Of a stretch of DNA of 47,936 nucleotides, positions 17,249-25,799 are shown piece after piece. The notes under the pieces were generated by a model. It was not told the DNA's origin. It was given only the letters and a program-made list of their open reading frames with translations, and did not search any database. The first letter of the stretch is position 1, and each line of letters begins with the position of its first letter. The translations under genes and the position numbers were made by a program. The stretch is from the NCBI GenBank assembly GCA_009835735.1, contig VXWX01000161.1:1-47936 (forward strand), in the 5' to 3' direction. Source of the DNA: Acidimicrobiaceae bacterium. Lineage in GTDB: Bacteria > Actinomycetota > Acidimicrobiia > Acidimicrobiales > Aldehydirespiratoraceae.

Positions 17249-17285
17249 CCTGAACCCGGCGGGCACCAGTGCCCGCCGGGTCAGG
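17249..17285 (-). other. Stable intercistronic hairpin between binding protein and ATPase genes
   Basis: CCTGaACCCGGCGGGC (17249-17264) pairs with GCCCGCCGGGTCAGG (17271-17285) around a 6 nt loop, 15 bp with one bulged A. There is no T-rich tract after it in the direction of transcription, so it is not a standard intrinsic terminator. Likely a 3' mRNA stabiliser or partial terminator that makes the binding protein more abundant than the ATPase and permease. Confidence 0.6.
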
Positions 17286-17297
17286 CTAGTTGTCGAT

Positions 17298-18491
17298 CTA
17301 GTTGATGAACCGGTTGGAGATCACGGCTGAGGCGTCGGCCGCATCGGGCAGGATTCCGAGTTCGGTGGCCTGGTCGGCCACATCCTGAATGGTGGCCACA
17401 TCGCACCAACCCATTCCGTTCTCGGCGACACCGGGACCGTTGGTCTGCATCTCGATGCGATAGTCGATCACCGCGAGGTTGCGATCCATGTTGTCGGCGC
17501 CGACCGCGTAGCGGGAGCCGATCTCAGCCGCAGCCTCGGGATTCTCCTGGATCCACACCTTGGCCTTCTCCAGAGCATCGATGAAGCGGGCTACACCGTC
17601 CTCGTTCTCGTCGACCCAGCTCCGGTTGGAGAAGTACACGTCGTTGGGGCCGGGCACCTGTGTGTACTGCCAGATCTCGTAGTCGTCGATCTGGTCCTCG
17701 GGTATGCCGCCCGCCTCGAGCAGGGCCCAGTTGATCGAGCCCCATGTCGACGCGGCCTGGGCGTTCCCGCTCAGCAACGCCTCTCCGAAGGCGATGCCGG
17801 TGGCCGCGAAGGTCACGTCGTCCTCGGTGACGCCGTTGTCTGCGAGCAACAGCGCGGCGTACCACTTGCTGGTGGAGGCTTGCGACGTCACCGCGACGGT
17901 CTTGCCCGCCAGATCGGCCGGGGACTCGACGCCGGATGCCGTGTTGACCAGCATGGTCATCCAGTTCTGCGTGTACGGGCAGTAGATCCCCTCAATGTCG
18001 GCGCCCGCGATAGTGGCGAAGAACCCGGACAGGGCGTCGGCCATGGCAATGTCGGCGTTGCCGGCCACGAGCTGCTTCACCGCGTCACCAGCGCCCGCAC
18101 CAGGAAGCTGTTCGAGGTTCACGCCCGCTTCCGCGAAGTAGCCGTTCTCCTCGGCCACATACAGGTCGATGAAGTCGATGAACTTGCCGCCGCCCCAGGT
18201 GACCAGCCGGATGTCGATCGGCTCGGGCGGAGCCGCCGGCTCAGGCTCTGGCTCAGGCTCTGGCTCGGGCTCGGGCGTCGGCTCGGGCTCCTCGGCAGGC
18301 TCGGGGTCGGCTGCCGGCTCCGGTTCGGGGTCGGGCTCGGGTGTCGGCTCGGGCTCCTCGGCAGGCGCTGGGGCCGGGGCCGCGGGCTCTTCGTCGTCAC
18401 CACAGGCCGTGAACAGCAGAGCCGCTGCCAACGGCACCGCGAGCCAGCGCAGCCGGCGCAGCCTCTTGGACCGATTCGTGGTCTCGTTCAT
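17298..18491 (-). CDS. ABC substrate-binding lipoprotein, NMT1/THI5/SsuA-like
   Basis: 397 residues. Signal sequence [22 protein letters not shown] with lipobox (Cys about residue 30), then CGDDEE and a long Pro/Glu/Ala linker (about residues 35-92) that contains two copies of [11 protein letters not shown]. The folded domain starts near [28 protein letters not shown], the hallmark of the NMT1/SsuA family, with [11 protein letters not shown] as the usual second-lobe segment. It captures a small organic ligand outside the membrane for the adjacent permease and ATPase. ATG at 18491 has GGGAGGGAG a few nt upstream, and a good promoter precedes it. First gene of the five-gene operon ending at 13378. 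Confidence 0.9.
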   Translation of the reverse strand: MNETTNRSKRLRRLRWLAVPLAAALLFTACGDDEEPAAPAPAPAEEPEPTPEPDPEPEPAADPEPAEEPEPTPEPEPEPEPEPEPAAPPEPIDIRLVTWGGGKFIDFIDLYVAEENGYFAEAGVNLEQLPGAGAGDAVKQLVAGNADIAMADALSGFFATIAGADIEGIYCPYTQNWMTMLVNTASGVESPADLAGKTVAVTSQASTSKWYAALLLADNGVTEDDVTFAATGIAFGEALLSGNAQAASTWGSINWALLEAGGIPEDQIDDYEIWQYTQVPGPNDVYFSNRSWVDENEDGVARFIDALEKAKVWIQENPEAAAEIGSRYAVGADNMDRNLAVIDYRIEMQTNGPGVAENGMGWCDVATIQDVADQATELGILPDAADASAVISNRFIN

Positions 18492-18524
18492 GATGGTCTC
18501 CCTCCCGTCTTGAGACTGGCAAAC

Positions 18525-18553
18525 TTTATAGGAAATCATCAATCGGATGTCAA
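18525..18553 (-). promoter_or_regulatory. Sigma-A-type promoter of the ABC operon, with possible GntR operator
   Basis: On the minus strand TTGACA (18548-18553) and TATAAA (18525-18530) are separated by exactly 17 bp, a near-consensus housekeeping promoter and the best one in the window. The spacer and -35 edge hold CATC-N5-GATG (18537-18549), a small inverted repeat that could be the site of the divergently encoded GntR regulator; that assignment is weak. Confidence 0.7.
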
Positions 18554-18583
18554 CTCCGCGCGTTCGTGGCATGATGGGGAACT

Positions 18584-19261
18584 GTGGGTGTGTTTGAGAG
18601 GCCCAAGACCGCACAGGAGGCTGTGCTCGCGGAGATACGCGAGCAGCTCCTCGACGGCCGGCTCGCGCCCGGCGTGTCCATACGCCCGGACGCATTGGGC
18701 GACGAACTCGGCGTGTCAGCCGTGCCGGTGCGAGAAGCGCTGCGGATCCTCGAGGGCGAGGGCCATGTTCACTACCGGCCCCACCGGGGCTACGTGGTGG
18801 CGACCCTCGATGTGGACGACCTAGTCGAGATATACCGGATCCGGGAGCTTCTCGAGACCGAGGCCGTGAGCCGGGCCATCCCGCGCCTTCGGGGCGAGAC
18901 GGTGGCCCGACTCCGTGAGATCGTCCGTGAGATGGACGAGGTGCAGGACGACGTCATATCGCTGACTGCGGTGAACCGGCGGTTCCATTTCACGCTGTTC
19001 GAGGCGGCCGAGATGCCCCAGCTCGTTCGGGTGCTGCGGATCCTGTGGGACTCGTCGGACCGCTACCGCCTGCGCTACCTGACGTCACCCGTGAACCGCC
19101 AACTCGTGCACGACCAGCATCAACGGATGATGAAGGCCGTGGCCGACGGCAACGCTCGGGCGTTCATCGATGAGAGCCACAAGCATCACGAGCACGCCGT
19201 TGCGGCGCTGGCCGAGACGTTCGAGATGGCGGCGATGGAAACCGAGCAGAAGTCTGCCTGA
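18584..19261 (+). CDS. GntR-family transcriptional regulator (FadR subfamily)
   Basis: 225 residues. N-terminal winged helix-turn-helix ([39 protein letters not shown], about residues 32-70), then an all-helical FCD effector domain (about 80-215), with [12 protein letters not shown] and the His residues near HKHHEHAV that commonly bind a metal in this subfamily. Divergent from the ABC / flavin oxidoreductase / amidohydrolase operon across a 92 bp gap, so it probably controls that operon in response to a carboxylate or related ligand. GTG at 18584 is the start; a CATGAT 8 nt upstream may be its -10. Confidence 0.92.
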   Translation: MGVFERPKTAQEAVLAEIREQLLDGRLAPGVSIRPDALGDELGVSAVPVREALRILEGEGHVHYRPHRGYVVATLDVDDLVEIYRIRELLETEAVSRAIPRLRGETVARLREIVREMDEVQDDVISLTAVNRRFHFTLFEAAEMPQLVRVLRILWDSSDRYRLRYLTSPVNRQLVHDQHQRMMKAVADGNARAFIDESHKHHEHAVAALAETFEMAAMETEQKSA

Positions 19262-19269
19262 GCAGGCCG

Positions 19270-20934
19270 TTACCGGCCCATCAAGTCGATCTTGCGCTGC
19301 TCGATCTTGCTGCGCAGCGGCGGGAACACCTCTTCGGGATCGATTGCGATTGCGAGCAGCGCCGGCCCGCCCAGCGAGAGGGCCCAGTCGAACGCCCCCT
19401 TGAGGTCGGTCGCGTCGCTGACCGTGCGAGACGCAACGCCGAAGGCTCGAGCGACCGCGGCGAAGTCGATTGGCCCGAGGCGCACGAAGTGGTCCTCGCC
19501 GTACATCGCCTCGGCCTGGTGGCGCAGGATGCCGAGGGCGCCGTCGACGAACACGACCGCCACTAGCGGCAGGCCCAGGTCCTGGGCCACGATGAGTTCG
19601 CCCATTGTGTGTACGAAGCCCCCGTCGCCGGCGATGGCCACCGCCGCCGTTTGCGGCAGTGCCACTGCGGCCCCGATGGCCGCGGGGAGGCTGAACCCCA
19701 TGGCGTCGAACTCGCAGGACTGGAGCAGTCCCTCGGGCCTGGTGACGTCGAGCTGCTCGCACACCCACAGCCGATGGTTCCCGATGTCGGCCGACACCAC
19801 CGTGCCATCGGGCGAGGCCTCGTTCAGCGCGGCGATCACCGAGGCTGCGCTCAAACCCCGGGCGGGATCGTTCTGCGGCGGCGTGCGAGGCGGCCTGCGG
19901 GTGAACCATGGCTCACGCTGGGCGACGCGAGGGGAGGTGGCGGCCAGAACCGCCCCCACGCTGCCCACGATCCCCTGGTCCACCCGGTAGACCCGGTTGA
20001 TCTGCGAGGAGTCCGCGTCGATCTGAATGAGTTGCGCGCCGTCGGCGAACAGGTCGGGGCGCCAGCCGAAGGTCGTCTGTTCGCCGAGCGCGCAGCCTGC
20101 GACCAGCACCAGGTCGGCCGAGCCGATGGCCTCGCGGGCTGTGTCCGTTCCGTAGAAGCCCAGCATGCCGACGCTGCGCGGGTGAGCGGTGGAGATGCTG
20201 CCTATGCCGGATCGGCTCGTTGCCACCGGCGCGCCCAGTCGCTCGCAGAAGTCGGCCAGTGCTGCGCTGCCGCCACTCCGCAGCACGCCGTGGCCCGCCA
20301 GCACGGCCGGCCGTTGGGCGCGTTCGACGCGCTCGATCAGTTCATCGACGGTCGACGCAGCCGGGGCCGCGCTCGTCGTTGCCGCGGGTGGCAGCGGTTC
20401 GATCCGGCTCGCGGTGTCGGCCTGGAGGTTCTGGGGCAGGGCGATGTGCACCGGGCCGGGTCGCCCGGAGGCGGCGAGTTGCAGGCCAGTGGCGATCAGG
20501 TTGGGAACCTCGTCGAGCGACGCCGCTTGCACGGACCTCTTGCAGAACGGCGCGAGCAGCCCGACGTTGTCGCAGTGCTGCAGGATGTTGCGGTGGACGT
20601 ACCGCCGGTCGACCTGTGCCGTGAGCACCAGCAACGGGATGGAATCGGCCTGGGCATTGGCAACCGAAGTGACCAGGTTCGTGGCACCGGGCCCCGGCGC
20701 ACCGGACAGGACGACGCCGGGCTCGCCCTTGGCCAGCGCGTAGCCCGATGCCATGTACCCCGCACCCTGCTCGTGGCGGGCGGGAATCACCCTGGGCGCG
20801 CCGGAGCGGCCCAGTTCGTGATACGTGGGCAGGAAGTGCCCACCCGCAACCGTGAATACGGCGCTGACACCCGCAGCACTGATCGCTTCCGCGATGAGGC
20901 GGCGTCCTAGCAGGTCGCCCGAGGCTTCAGGCAT
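19270..20934 (-). CDS. ThDP-dependent enzyme, acetolactate synthase family
   Basis: 554 residues with the three-domain ThDP layout. The pyrimidine-binding domain holds Glu55 in PARHEQGAGYMASGYA, which activates ThDP; the central domain (about 190-325) includes RPAVLAGHGVLRSGG; the pyrophosphate domain has AIAGDGGFVHTMGEL for the Mg/diphosphate. The second half of the ThDP motif reads FVDGALG, not the usual NN. Close relatives include acetolactate synthase, oxalyl-CoA decarboxylase and sulfoacetaldehyde acetyltransferase; which reaction applies cannot be decided here. It stands alone, convergent with the GntR gene. Confidence 0.85.
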   Translation of the reverse strand: MPEASGDLLGRRLIAEAISAAGVSAVFTVAGGHFLPTYHELGRSGAPRVIPARHEQGAGYMASGYALAKGEPGVVLSGAPGPGATNLVTSVANAQADSIPLLVLTAQVDRRYVHRNILQHCDNVGLLAPFCKRSVQAASLDEVPNLIATGLQLAASGRPGPVHIALPQNLQADTASRIEPLPPAATTSAAPAASTVDELIERVERAQRPAVLAGHGVLRSGGSAALADFCERLGAPVATSRSGIGSISTAHPRSVGMLGFYGTDTAREAIGSADLVLVAGCALGEQTTFGWRPDLFADGAQLIQIDADSSQINRVYRVDQGIVGSVGAVLAATSPRVAQREPWFTRRPPRTPPQNDPARGLSAASVIAALNEASPDGTVVSADIGNHRLWVCEQLDVTRPEGLLQSCEFDAMGFSLPAAIGAAVALPQTAAVAIAGDGGFVHTMGELIVAQDLGLPLVAVVFVDGALGILRHQAEAMYGEDHFVRLGPIDFAAVARAFGVASRTVSDATDLKGAFDWALSLGGPALLAIAIDPEEVFPPLRSKIEQRKIDLMGR

Positions 20935-21065
20935 TGGATCTCCATCCCGACAACGGCAGCAGCATCATATAGTCGATCAAATACAGGAACTCATTGGGCG
21001 GGGCAGCTTCTTGAGGCAGGCCTGTAGGCATGGAGCCAGGGCTTGGATCGTTACACTGCCACCAC

Positions 21066-21689
21066 ATGACGCCGCCATCATCTGCATCCTCCAACTCAAG
21101 CTCCCCGACCGTGGCTCTCACCATGGACGGAGTCATCGCAAACTGGGTGAAGGGCCTGAGAGCCCACGTAGCCGCCCGGCACGCGGTCGCCGACCGGCAG
21201 TTGGCACTGAACGTCTCCTGGGATCTCTCCGAATGGGGCGTAGACGACCCGGCCGGCACGATCCGCGACTTCCTGCTGTCTCCGATGTCGGGGCGGCTCA
21301 AGCTCGTCGAGGGTGCAGAGGCCGGAATCGCCAGGCTGCAATCGGCCGGCTTCCGGGTCTTGGCGGTGACCAGGCGCGACCATATGGTCGGTAACAATCC
21401 CGACGACCAGGACACGACCCGCGACATCGCCCGCCAGTGGTTCGCCGGTCAGCCGGAGCTGGGCATAGGCGACGACGACATTGTGTTCACCGAGGACCCG
21501 GTAGGGCTCGATGCCGATGTCTGGGTGGACGACGCGCCCCGGCGCGTGAAGCGCTTGGTGGAGGCCGAGAAGCCGGTGTGGGTGCTGCCGCAGCCGTGGA
21601 ACCGCTCGGTGGTGCAGCATCCGGGCGTGCATGTGCTGTTCGACGGCTGGAGTTCGGTCGACGATCTGATCGCGACACACTCCGCCTGA
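21066..21689 (+). CDS. HAD-like protein related to 5'(3')-deoxyribonucleotidase, nucleophile Asp missing
   Basis: 207 residues. The order of elements matches the NT5C-type nucleotidase family: motif I VALTMDGVIANW, motif II VLAVTRRD, late VWVDDAPRRVKRLVEAEKPVWVLPQPWN with the paired acidic residues. In motif I the first Asp of the DxD pair, the covalent nucleophile, is Thr19 (ACC codon) while Asp21 is kept. The enzyme may therefore be inactive as a phosphatase or serve another role. I use the ATG at 21066 because TACACT (21052-21057) lies 8 nt before it; an earlier in-frame ATG at 21030 would precede the -10. Confidence 0.75.
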   Translation: MTPPSSASSNSSSPTVALTMDGVIANWVKGLRAHVAARHAVADRQLALNVSWDLSEWGVDDPAGTIRDFLLSPMSGRLKLVEGAEAGIARLQSAGFRVLAVTRRDHMVGNNPDDQDTTRDIARQWFAGQPELGIGDDDIVFTEDPVGLDADVWVDDAPRRVKRLVEAEKPVWVLPQPWNRSVVQHPGVHVLFDGWSSVDDLIATHSA

Positions 21690-21754
21690 CGCTGGCCAAC
21701 CGCAACGGCGTCACTGCCGCGCACTGCGGACGCCCATCCTCCCGCGGTGTCATA

Positions 21755-21775
21755 GCCGCGCCCCATAATCGCGGC
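21755..21775. promoter_or_regulatory. Inverted repeat over a -10 motif upstream of the 21849 gene
   Basis: GCCGCG (21755-21760) and CGCGGC (21770-21775) flank CATAAT (21764-21769), a near-consensus -10. A repressor bound here would block transcription of the gene starting at 21849, which would have a leader of about 70 nt with further short hairpins (GAGCG-CTGAA-CGCTC just downstream). Function inferred from position only. Confidence 0.4.
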
Positions 21776-21848
21776 GAGCGCTGAACGCTCTCCTCGCAGC
21801 CCGGGACAGCGGGCCGCCTGCACTCCGCAAGGCGAAAGGCCCCGTCCC

Positions 21849-22796
21849 ATGCATTCCAGTCATCGGTTCCTCCCCTACTTCTCCAGGCTCGACGACAGCC
21901 TCGTGGTGGAGCGCCAGCACCCCGCGGGCGCGACGCTGGCGACAGGCAGCGCCCAGGCGCGCGGGACGCACCAAGATCCGCGGCTGCTGGATCTCGCATC
22001 CCATGCGCTGGACCTGCCGGCCGGAGGCGCGGTGATGGCCGCTGCCACCGGAGCAACCACCACAGTCGATCCTCCCTCCAGCGGTGTGATGGCCATGATC
22101 GGTCTGAGATGCCCGCCCGGGACCGTGGCGGTGGCGGCCGCGACGGAGTGCGAGACGCTGTGGCCCGACGGCTGCCGCCGTAGCGGCTTGCTGGCGTGGT
22201 CGCTCGACCGGCACCACAACTCCTCGGCGCTGTTCCGCGAACAGCCCGGCCACGGTGTGGAGAAGCTCAACGCAGTGGCGGGGACCCTGCTCGACACGGG
22301 CCTCCGCGCCCTGGGCCAGGACACGCCGCCGTGCCCCTCGCCTGCCGTGTGGTTCCCGGACGGTGTGTTCCTGCACCGGCTATCGAGGCTGCTCGACCGG
22401 CGCGGCGGGATGTGCACCCGGCGCCCACTGAGTTGGGACGGCCTCTCGCGGCTCTATCCGCTCAACGGCTCCGCCGAGCCGCTGGCGCCCGGCATGACGC
22501 TCCATCTGCGGCAGGACTTCCACGAGCGGAACACATGGTCATCTCTGCGCCTCAGGGTTGTCGATCAACCTGCCGCCGCGCCGGCGATCCTCCCCGGCCT
22601 CACGCCGGACATCGCTGAGTGGCTCGACGACGGATCATTCGCCCGCTGGGTGCTCAGCCGGGTCTCGGATCCCCCCAGCACCCTGGATTGGCTGTGCCGA
22701 CGCCTCGACCGAGGCTTGGCGAGCGATCTCCACCTGGCGCTGGGTGAGGTGCATGGCCCGAGTCAGAGCAGACACCGAGGGCACATTCGGGCTTAG
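21849..22796 (+). CDS. Protein of unknown function
   Basis: 315 residues; I do not recognise a family. No signal peptide or membrane segment is evident. The sequence is Ala/Pro/Arg-rich with scattered Cys (ECETLWPDGCRRSG, PPCPSP, GGMCTRRP), an acidic/aromatic segment VWFPDGVFLHRLSRLLDRRGG around residue 168, and a helical C-terminal part (PPSTLDWLCRRLDRGLASDLHLALGEV). Codon usage matches its neighbours (GC-rich third positions), which supports real coding. ATG at 21849 has AAAGG about 8 nt upstream. It precedes the D-aminoacylase-like gene by 24 nt but that gene has its own -10, so an operon is not certain. Confidence 0.6.
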   Translation: MHSSHRFLPYFSRLDDSLVVERQHPAGATLATGSAQARGTHQDPRLLDLASHALDLPAGGAVMAAATGATTTVDPPSSGVMAMIGLRCPPGTVAVAAATECETLWPDGCRRSGLLAWSLDRHHNSSALFREQPGHGVEKLNAVAGTLLDTGLRALGQDTPPCPSPAVWFPDGVFLHRLSRLLDRRGGMCTRRPLSWDGLSRLYPLNGSAEPLAPGMTLHLRQDFHERNTWSSLRLRVVDQPAAAPAILPGLTPDIAEWLDDGSFARWVLSRVSDPPSTLDWLCRRLDRGLASDLHLALGEVHGPSQSRHRGHIRA

Positions 22797-22820
22797 GGCG
22801 CGCCGTTATGCTGGCTCGTC

Positions 22821-24455
22821 GTGAGTGGGCCCAAACCGAGCGGCGGATCCATCGCCCGCCGCCGCCTGCTTATGGCGCTGGGTTTCGGGGTCACCAACGT
22901 TGCCGTGCTCCGCCGGCTGAGATCCGGCGAGGCTCCTGACCCTGAGCAGCAGCAGACGGCCGCGCCGGTCGAACCGGCCGGTGCCCCGACGACCTCGGCA
23001 CCGTCAACTGTCGTCTCCGAACCGGCGCCGCCGGCTGAGCCGCCGCCGGTGCCGGTGCTCGACGAGTCGGCGGCGCAGGGGACTGATCAGCGGTTCGACC
23101 TGGCCATCGTCGGAGGCCGTGTCATCGACCCCGCCTCGGGATTCGACTACGTGGCGAGCATCGGCATCAGCGGCTCGACCGTCACGGCCATCTCGGCAGA
23201 TCCGGACGCGCTACCCCTGCAGGCAGACACCACCATCGACGCAACCGGCCTGGTGGTGTCGCCCGGCTTCATCGACATCCTGTCGTACAGCCCCAACGGT
23301 TACGGCGAGTGGTTCAAGCTGGCCGACGGCGTGACCAGCAACCTAGGGATGCACGGTCTCGACAACCGGGCCACCAACTGGTTCGCGGCCCATCCCGACG
23401 GCAGTTCGCCGATCCACTTCGGCGGGGCCTCCGACCACGCCTTCGTGCGCCAGGTGCACGGTCTCGAGCCCTACGACACGGCGGCGGGCAGCACGCTGGA
23501 GGCCATGCTCGAGGACGCCCGGGCCGACCTGCGCAACGGGTTCATCGGACTGCACATGCAACCCGAGTACACGCCCGGCACCACCGCGGACGCGCTGCTC
23601 GCCCACGCCGCCATCGCCGCGGAGCACGGCGTTCCCCTGTGCGTGCACGCCCGCTACTCCGACAACCTCCCGCCCGGCACCAACCTCCAGGCCATCAGCG
23701 AGCTCGTCTCCGCGGCCCGAGAGACCGGGGCCCACGTCCATGTCGAGCACATCAACTCGACGGGCGGCACCGGGGTGATGGCCGAGGCGCTCGGACGCAT
23801 CGGCGACGCCATCGACGAGGGGCTGTCCATGACGGCCTGCACCTATCCGTACACCTTCTGGGCCACGTACCTCAAGTCGGCTCGCTACCAGGACTGGCAG
23901 GAGAAGTACGGAATCGGTTACGGCGACCTGCAGGTGGCGGGAACGTCGGAGCGACTCACCGAGCAGACCTTCGCCGACGCCTACGCGGCCAACAGCCTCA
24001 CGGCCGCGTTCGCCATGTCGCCCGAGGACGTGGACCTGCCGCTCCAAGCCGGCTTCGTGATGGTCGGCAGCGACGCCATCCTCGAGCAGTCCCACAACAA
24101 CCACCCCCGATCGACCGGGTGCTTCAGCCGGGTGCTGGGGCACTACGTGCGCGAGCGGCAGGTTCTAGACCTCCCAACCGCACTGGCCAAGATGACCATC
24201 CAGCCGGCCCGCCTGCTCGAGGGCCGCTGCCCGGCTCTGCTGCGCAAGGGCCGGCTCGGCATCGGCGCCGACGCCGACATCACCGTGTTCGATCCGGCCA
24301 CCGTCACCGACCGGTCCACGATCGCCGACCCCGCGCAGGAGTCCGCAGGCATCCAATGGGTGGTGGTCGAAGGCCGGGTGGCCCGATCGCCCGACGGTTT
24401 CACCGCGGTTCAGCCAGCAGGCCGGGGCCTGCGGTCCGACATCGGCACGGCCTGA
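22821..24455 (+). CDS. Exported amidohydrolase, D-aminoacylase-like, HxH motif missing
   Basis: 544 residues. The N-terminus IARRRLLMALGFG (about residues 11-23) looks like a twin-arginine signal, followed by a Pro/Ala-rich linker (about 45-80). The amidohydrolase part starts FDLAIVGGRVIDPASG. Where D-aminoacylases have PGFIDxHxH this protein has PGFIDILSYSP (residues 149-158), so both alpha-metal His are absent. Later ligand segments remain: LCVHARYSD and HVEHINSTGG, and C-terminal ARLLEGRCPALLRKGRLGIGADADITVFDP. Likely role is hydrolysis of an N-acyl or cyclic amide substrate outside the cytoplasm, possibly with one metal. GTG at 22821 follows TATGCT (22807-22812) by 8 nt. CapA follows after 16 nt. 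Confidence 0.82.
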   Translation: MSGPKPSGGSIARRRLLMALGFGVTNVAVLRRLRSGEAPDPEQQQTAAPVEPAGAPTTSAPSTVVSEPAPPAEPPPVPVLDESAAQGTDQRFDLAIVGGRVIDPASGFDYVASIGISGSTVTAISADPDALPLQADTTIDATGLVVSPGFIDILSYSPNGYGEWFKLADGVTSNLGMHGLDNRATNWFAAHPDGSSPIHFGGASDHAFVRQVHGLEPYDTAAGSTLEAMLEDARADLRNGFIGLHMQPEYTPGTTADALLAHAAIAAEHGVPLCVHARYSDNLPPGTNLQAISELVSAARETGAHVHVEHINSTGGTGVMAEALGRIGDAIDEGLSMTACTYPYTFWATYLKSARYQDWQEKYGIGYGDLQVAGTSERLTEQTFADAYAANSLTAAFAMSPEDVDLPLQAGFVMVGSDAILEQSHNNHPRSTGCFSRVLGHYVRERQVLDLPTALAKMTIQPARLLEGRCPALLRKGRLGIGADADITVFDPATVTDRSTIADPAQESAGIQWVVVEGRVARSPDGFTAVQPAGRGLRSDIGTA

Positions 24456-24471
24456 GGTCTGCGGGACAGTC

Positions 24472-25683
24472 ATGGAGTCGCGATCGCCGTTGGAGCGGGG
24501 TGTGGCCTGGATGCTGTTCGTCGTGCTCGTGGCGGGCGCGGTGGTGTCGATCGCGCTGGACCCCGGCGACTCCGACACGGTCGCCCCGCGAGAATCGCCA
24601 CAAGTCGAGACCGCAACCGCCGCGGACGACGCCACGCCCGCCGCCTCCGAAGGGCCCACCACCACCGCCGCGGTGGACGAGGGGCCCCGGTCCTTCACGA
24701 TCGCGGCCACCGGCGACTTGCTCGTCCACGAGTCCGTCGCGGACGCGGCCCGCACGTCCGACGGCTGGGACTTCACGTCGATGTTCGACAGCGTCGCTCC
24801 GATCCTCAGCCAAGCGGACCTGGCCGTATGCCACGTGGAGAGCCCGATGTCGCCCAACAACGCCAACCTCTCCTACTTCCCCGCGTTCCTCGTGCCCAGG
24901 GAGCTGGCCGAAGCGATCGCCTACGCCGGATACGACACCTGCTCGCTCGCCTCCAACCACGCCACCGACGCCGGGCGCGACGGGATCGTGGGCACCATCG
25001 GCGCGCTCGATCGGGTCCAGGTGACCCATGCCGGCATGGCGCTCACGCCGGAAGCCCGCGACGAGGTGACGCTGATCGAGGCGGGCGACGCCACCGTCGC
25101 ACACCTCTCCTACACCTACGGCTTCACCAACAGACGGCTCGATCCCAACGAGTCGTACCTCTCCAACCTCATCGACGAGGCGACCATCCTCGACGAGGCC
25201 CAGCGGGCACGGTCCGCAGGCGCAGACTTCGTGATGCTGTCAATGCACTGGGGCACCAACTACACCAGCGAGCTCGACGAACTGCAGGTCGGACTCGGGC
25301 CCCGATTGCTGGCCTCCCCCGACATCGACCTGATCCTCGGCCACCACGCCCACATGGTGCAGCCGGTAGTCGAGATCGGCGGGGAGTTCATCGTCTACGG
25401 GTTGGGGAACTTCCTGTCGAACCAGTCCCCGGAAACCTGCACCGAATGCCCGCTGCCCACCGAGGACGGCGTGATCGTCCATCTCACCGTGACCGAGGAC
25501 GAGGTCACCGGCCGGTGGTCGGTCACCGAGGTCGCCCACACCCCCACCTGGGTGGATCGCTCCAACTTCGAGATCGTCGACGTGCTGCGAGACACCGGTC
25601 GCGATCCAGGGCTGCTCCAGGACTCTGCTCGAAGGACCGCCTCCGCCCTCGCCTTTCTGGGTACGACGGTCGAGCCGCGCTAG
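24472..25683 (+). CDS. CapA-family (PGA_cap) metallophosphatase-like protein
   Basis: 403 residues with one N-terminal membrane anchor (about residues 10-28, VAWMLFVVLVAGAVVSIAL) and a Thr/Ala-rich linker, so the domain is outside the membrane. Family motifs in order: FTIAATGDLLVHESV (metal-binding Asp), LAVCHVESPM, DTCSLASNHATDAG (Asn-His pair), VMLSMHWGTNYTSE, DLILGHHAHMVQP and FIVYGLGNFLSNQ. The family was named for poly-gamma-glutamate capsule synthesis, but most members are of unknown substrate. Follows the D-aminoacylase-like gene by 16 nt, so the two are probably one unit acting in the cell envelope. The TAG stop is the first three bases of a repeated element. Confidence 0.9.
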   Translation: MESRSPLERGVAWMLFVVLVAGAVVSIALDPGDSDTVAPRESPQVETATAADDATPAASEGPTTTAAVDEGPRSFTIAATGDLLVHESVADAARTSDGWDFTSMFDSVAPILSQADLAVCHVESPMSPNNANLSYFPAFLVPRELAEAIAYAGYDTCSLASNHATDAGRDGIVGTIGALDRVQVTHAGMALTPEARDEVTLIEAGDATVAHLSYTYGFTNRRLDPNESYLSNLIDEATILDEAQRARSAGADFVMLSMHWGTNYTSELDELQVGLGPRLLASPDIDLILGHHAHMVQPVVEIGGEFIVYGLGNFLSNQSPETCTECPLPTEDGVIVHLTVTEDEVTGRWSVTEVAHTPTWVDRSNFEIVDVLRDTGRDPGLLQDSARRTASALAFLGTTVEPR

Positions 25684-25771
25684 AGGCCGAGCGGGTCGGC
25701 GGGCGAATCCGATCCATACGGGCGAGGCCGTGGCCCGAGCGGCCCGTGAGCAAAGCGAACAAGAGCGGGAA
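25681..25771 (+). repeat. Interspersed MITE-like element, copy 1 (right end lost)
   Basis: Begins TAGAGGCCGAGCGGGT and includes the conserved core from CCATACGGGCGAGG to GAACAAGAGCGGGAA, which differs from copy 3 by a single base over the last 58 bp. The right terminal repeat seen in the other copies is not recognisable. Its first three bases form the CapA stop codon and its end lies 15 nt before the carD -10 motif. Confidence 0.8.
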
Positions 25772-25786
25772 CACAGCCGAGCGCGG

Positions 25787-25792
25787 TAGAAT
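25787..25792 (+). promoter_or_regulatory. -10 element of the carD promoter
   Basis: TAGAAT followed by TCGCAGA (7 nt) and the GTG start of carD, giving a leaderless mRNA. No clear -35. The promoter lies just downstream of repeat copy 1, which therefore forms the upstream flank of the promoter. Confidence 0.6.
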
Positions 25793-25799
25793 TCGCAGA

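Noticed and set aside
17254..17281. Hairpin considered as a rho-independent terminator
   Set aside because: No run of T follows it on the transcribed strand and the operon continues directly, so it is listed as an intercistronic structure.
18215..18390. Tandem GC-rich repeats resembling a repeat array or CRISPR-like units
   Set aside because: They are in frame and encode the Pro/Glu linker of the lipoprotein; there are no spacers of even length and no cas genes.
21776..21848. Possible riboswitch in the leader of the unknown gene at 21849
   Set aside because: Small hairpins are present but no known riboswitch core could be matched.
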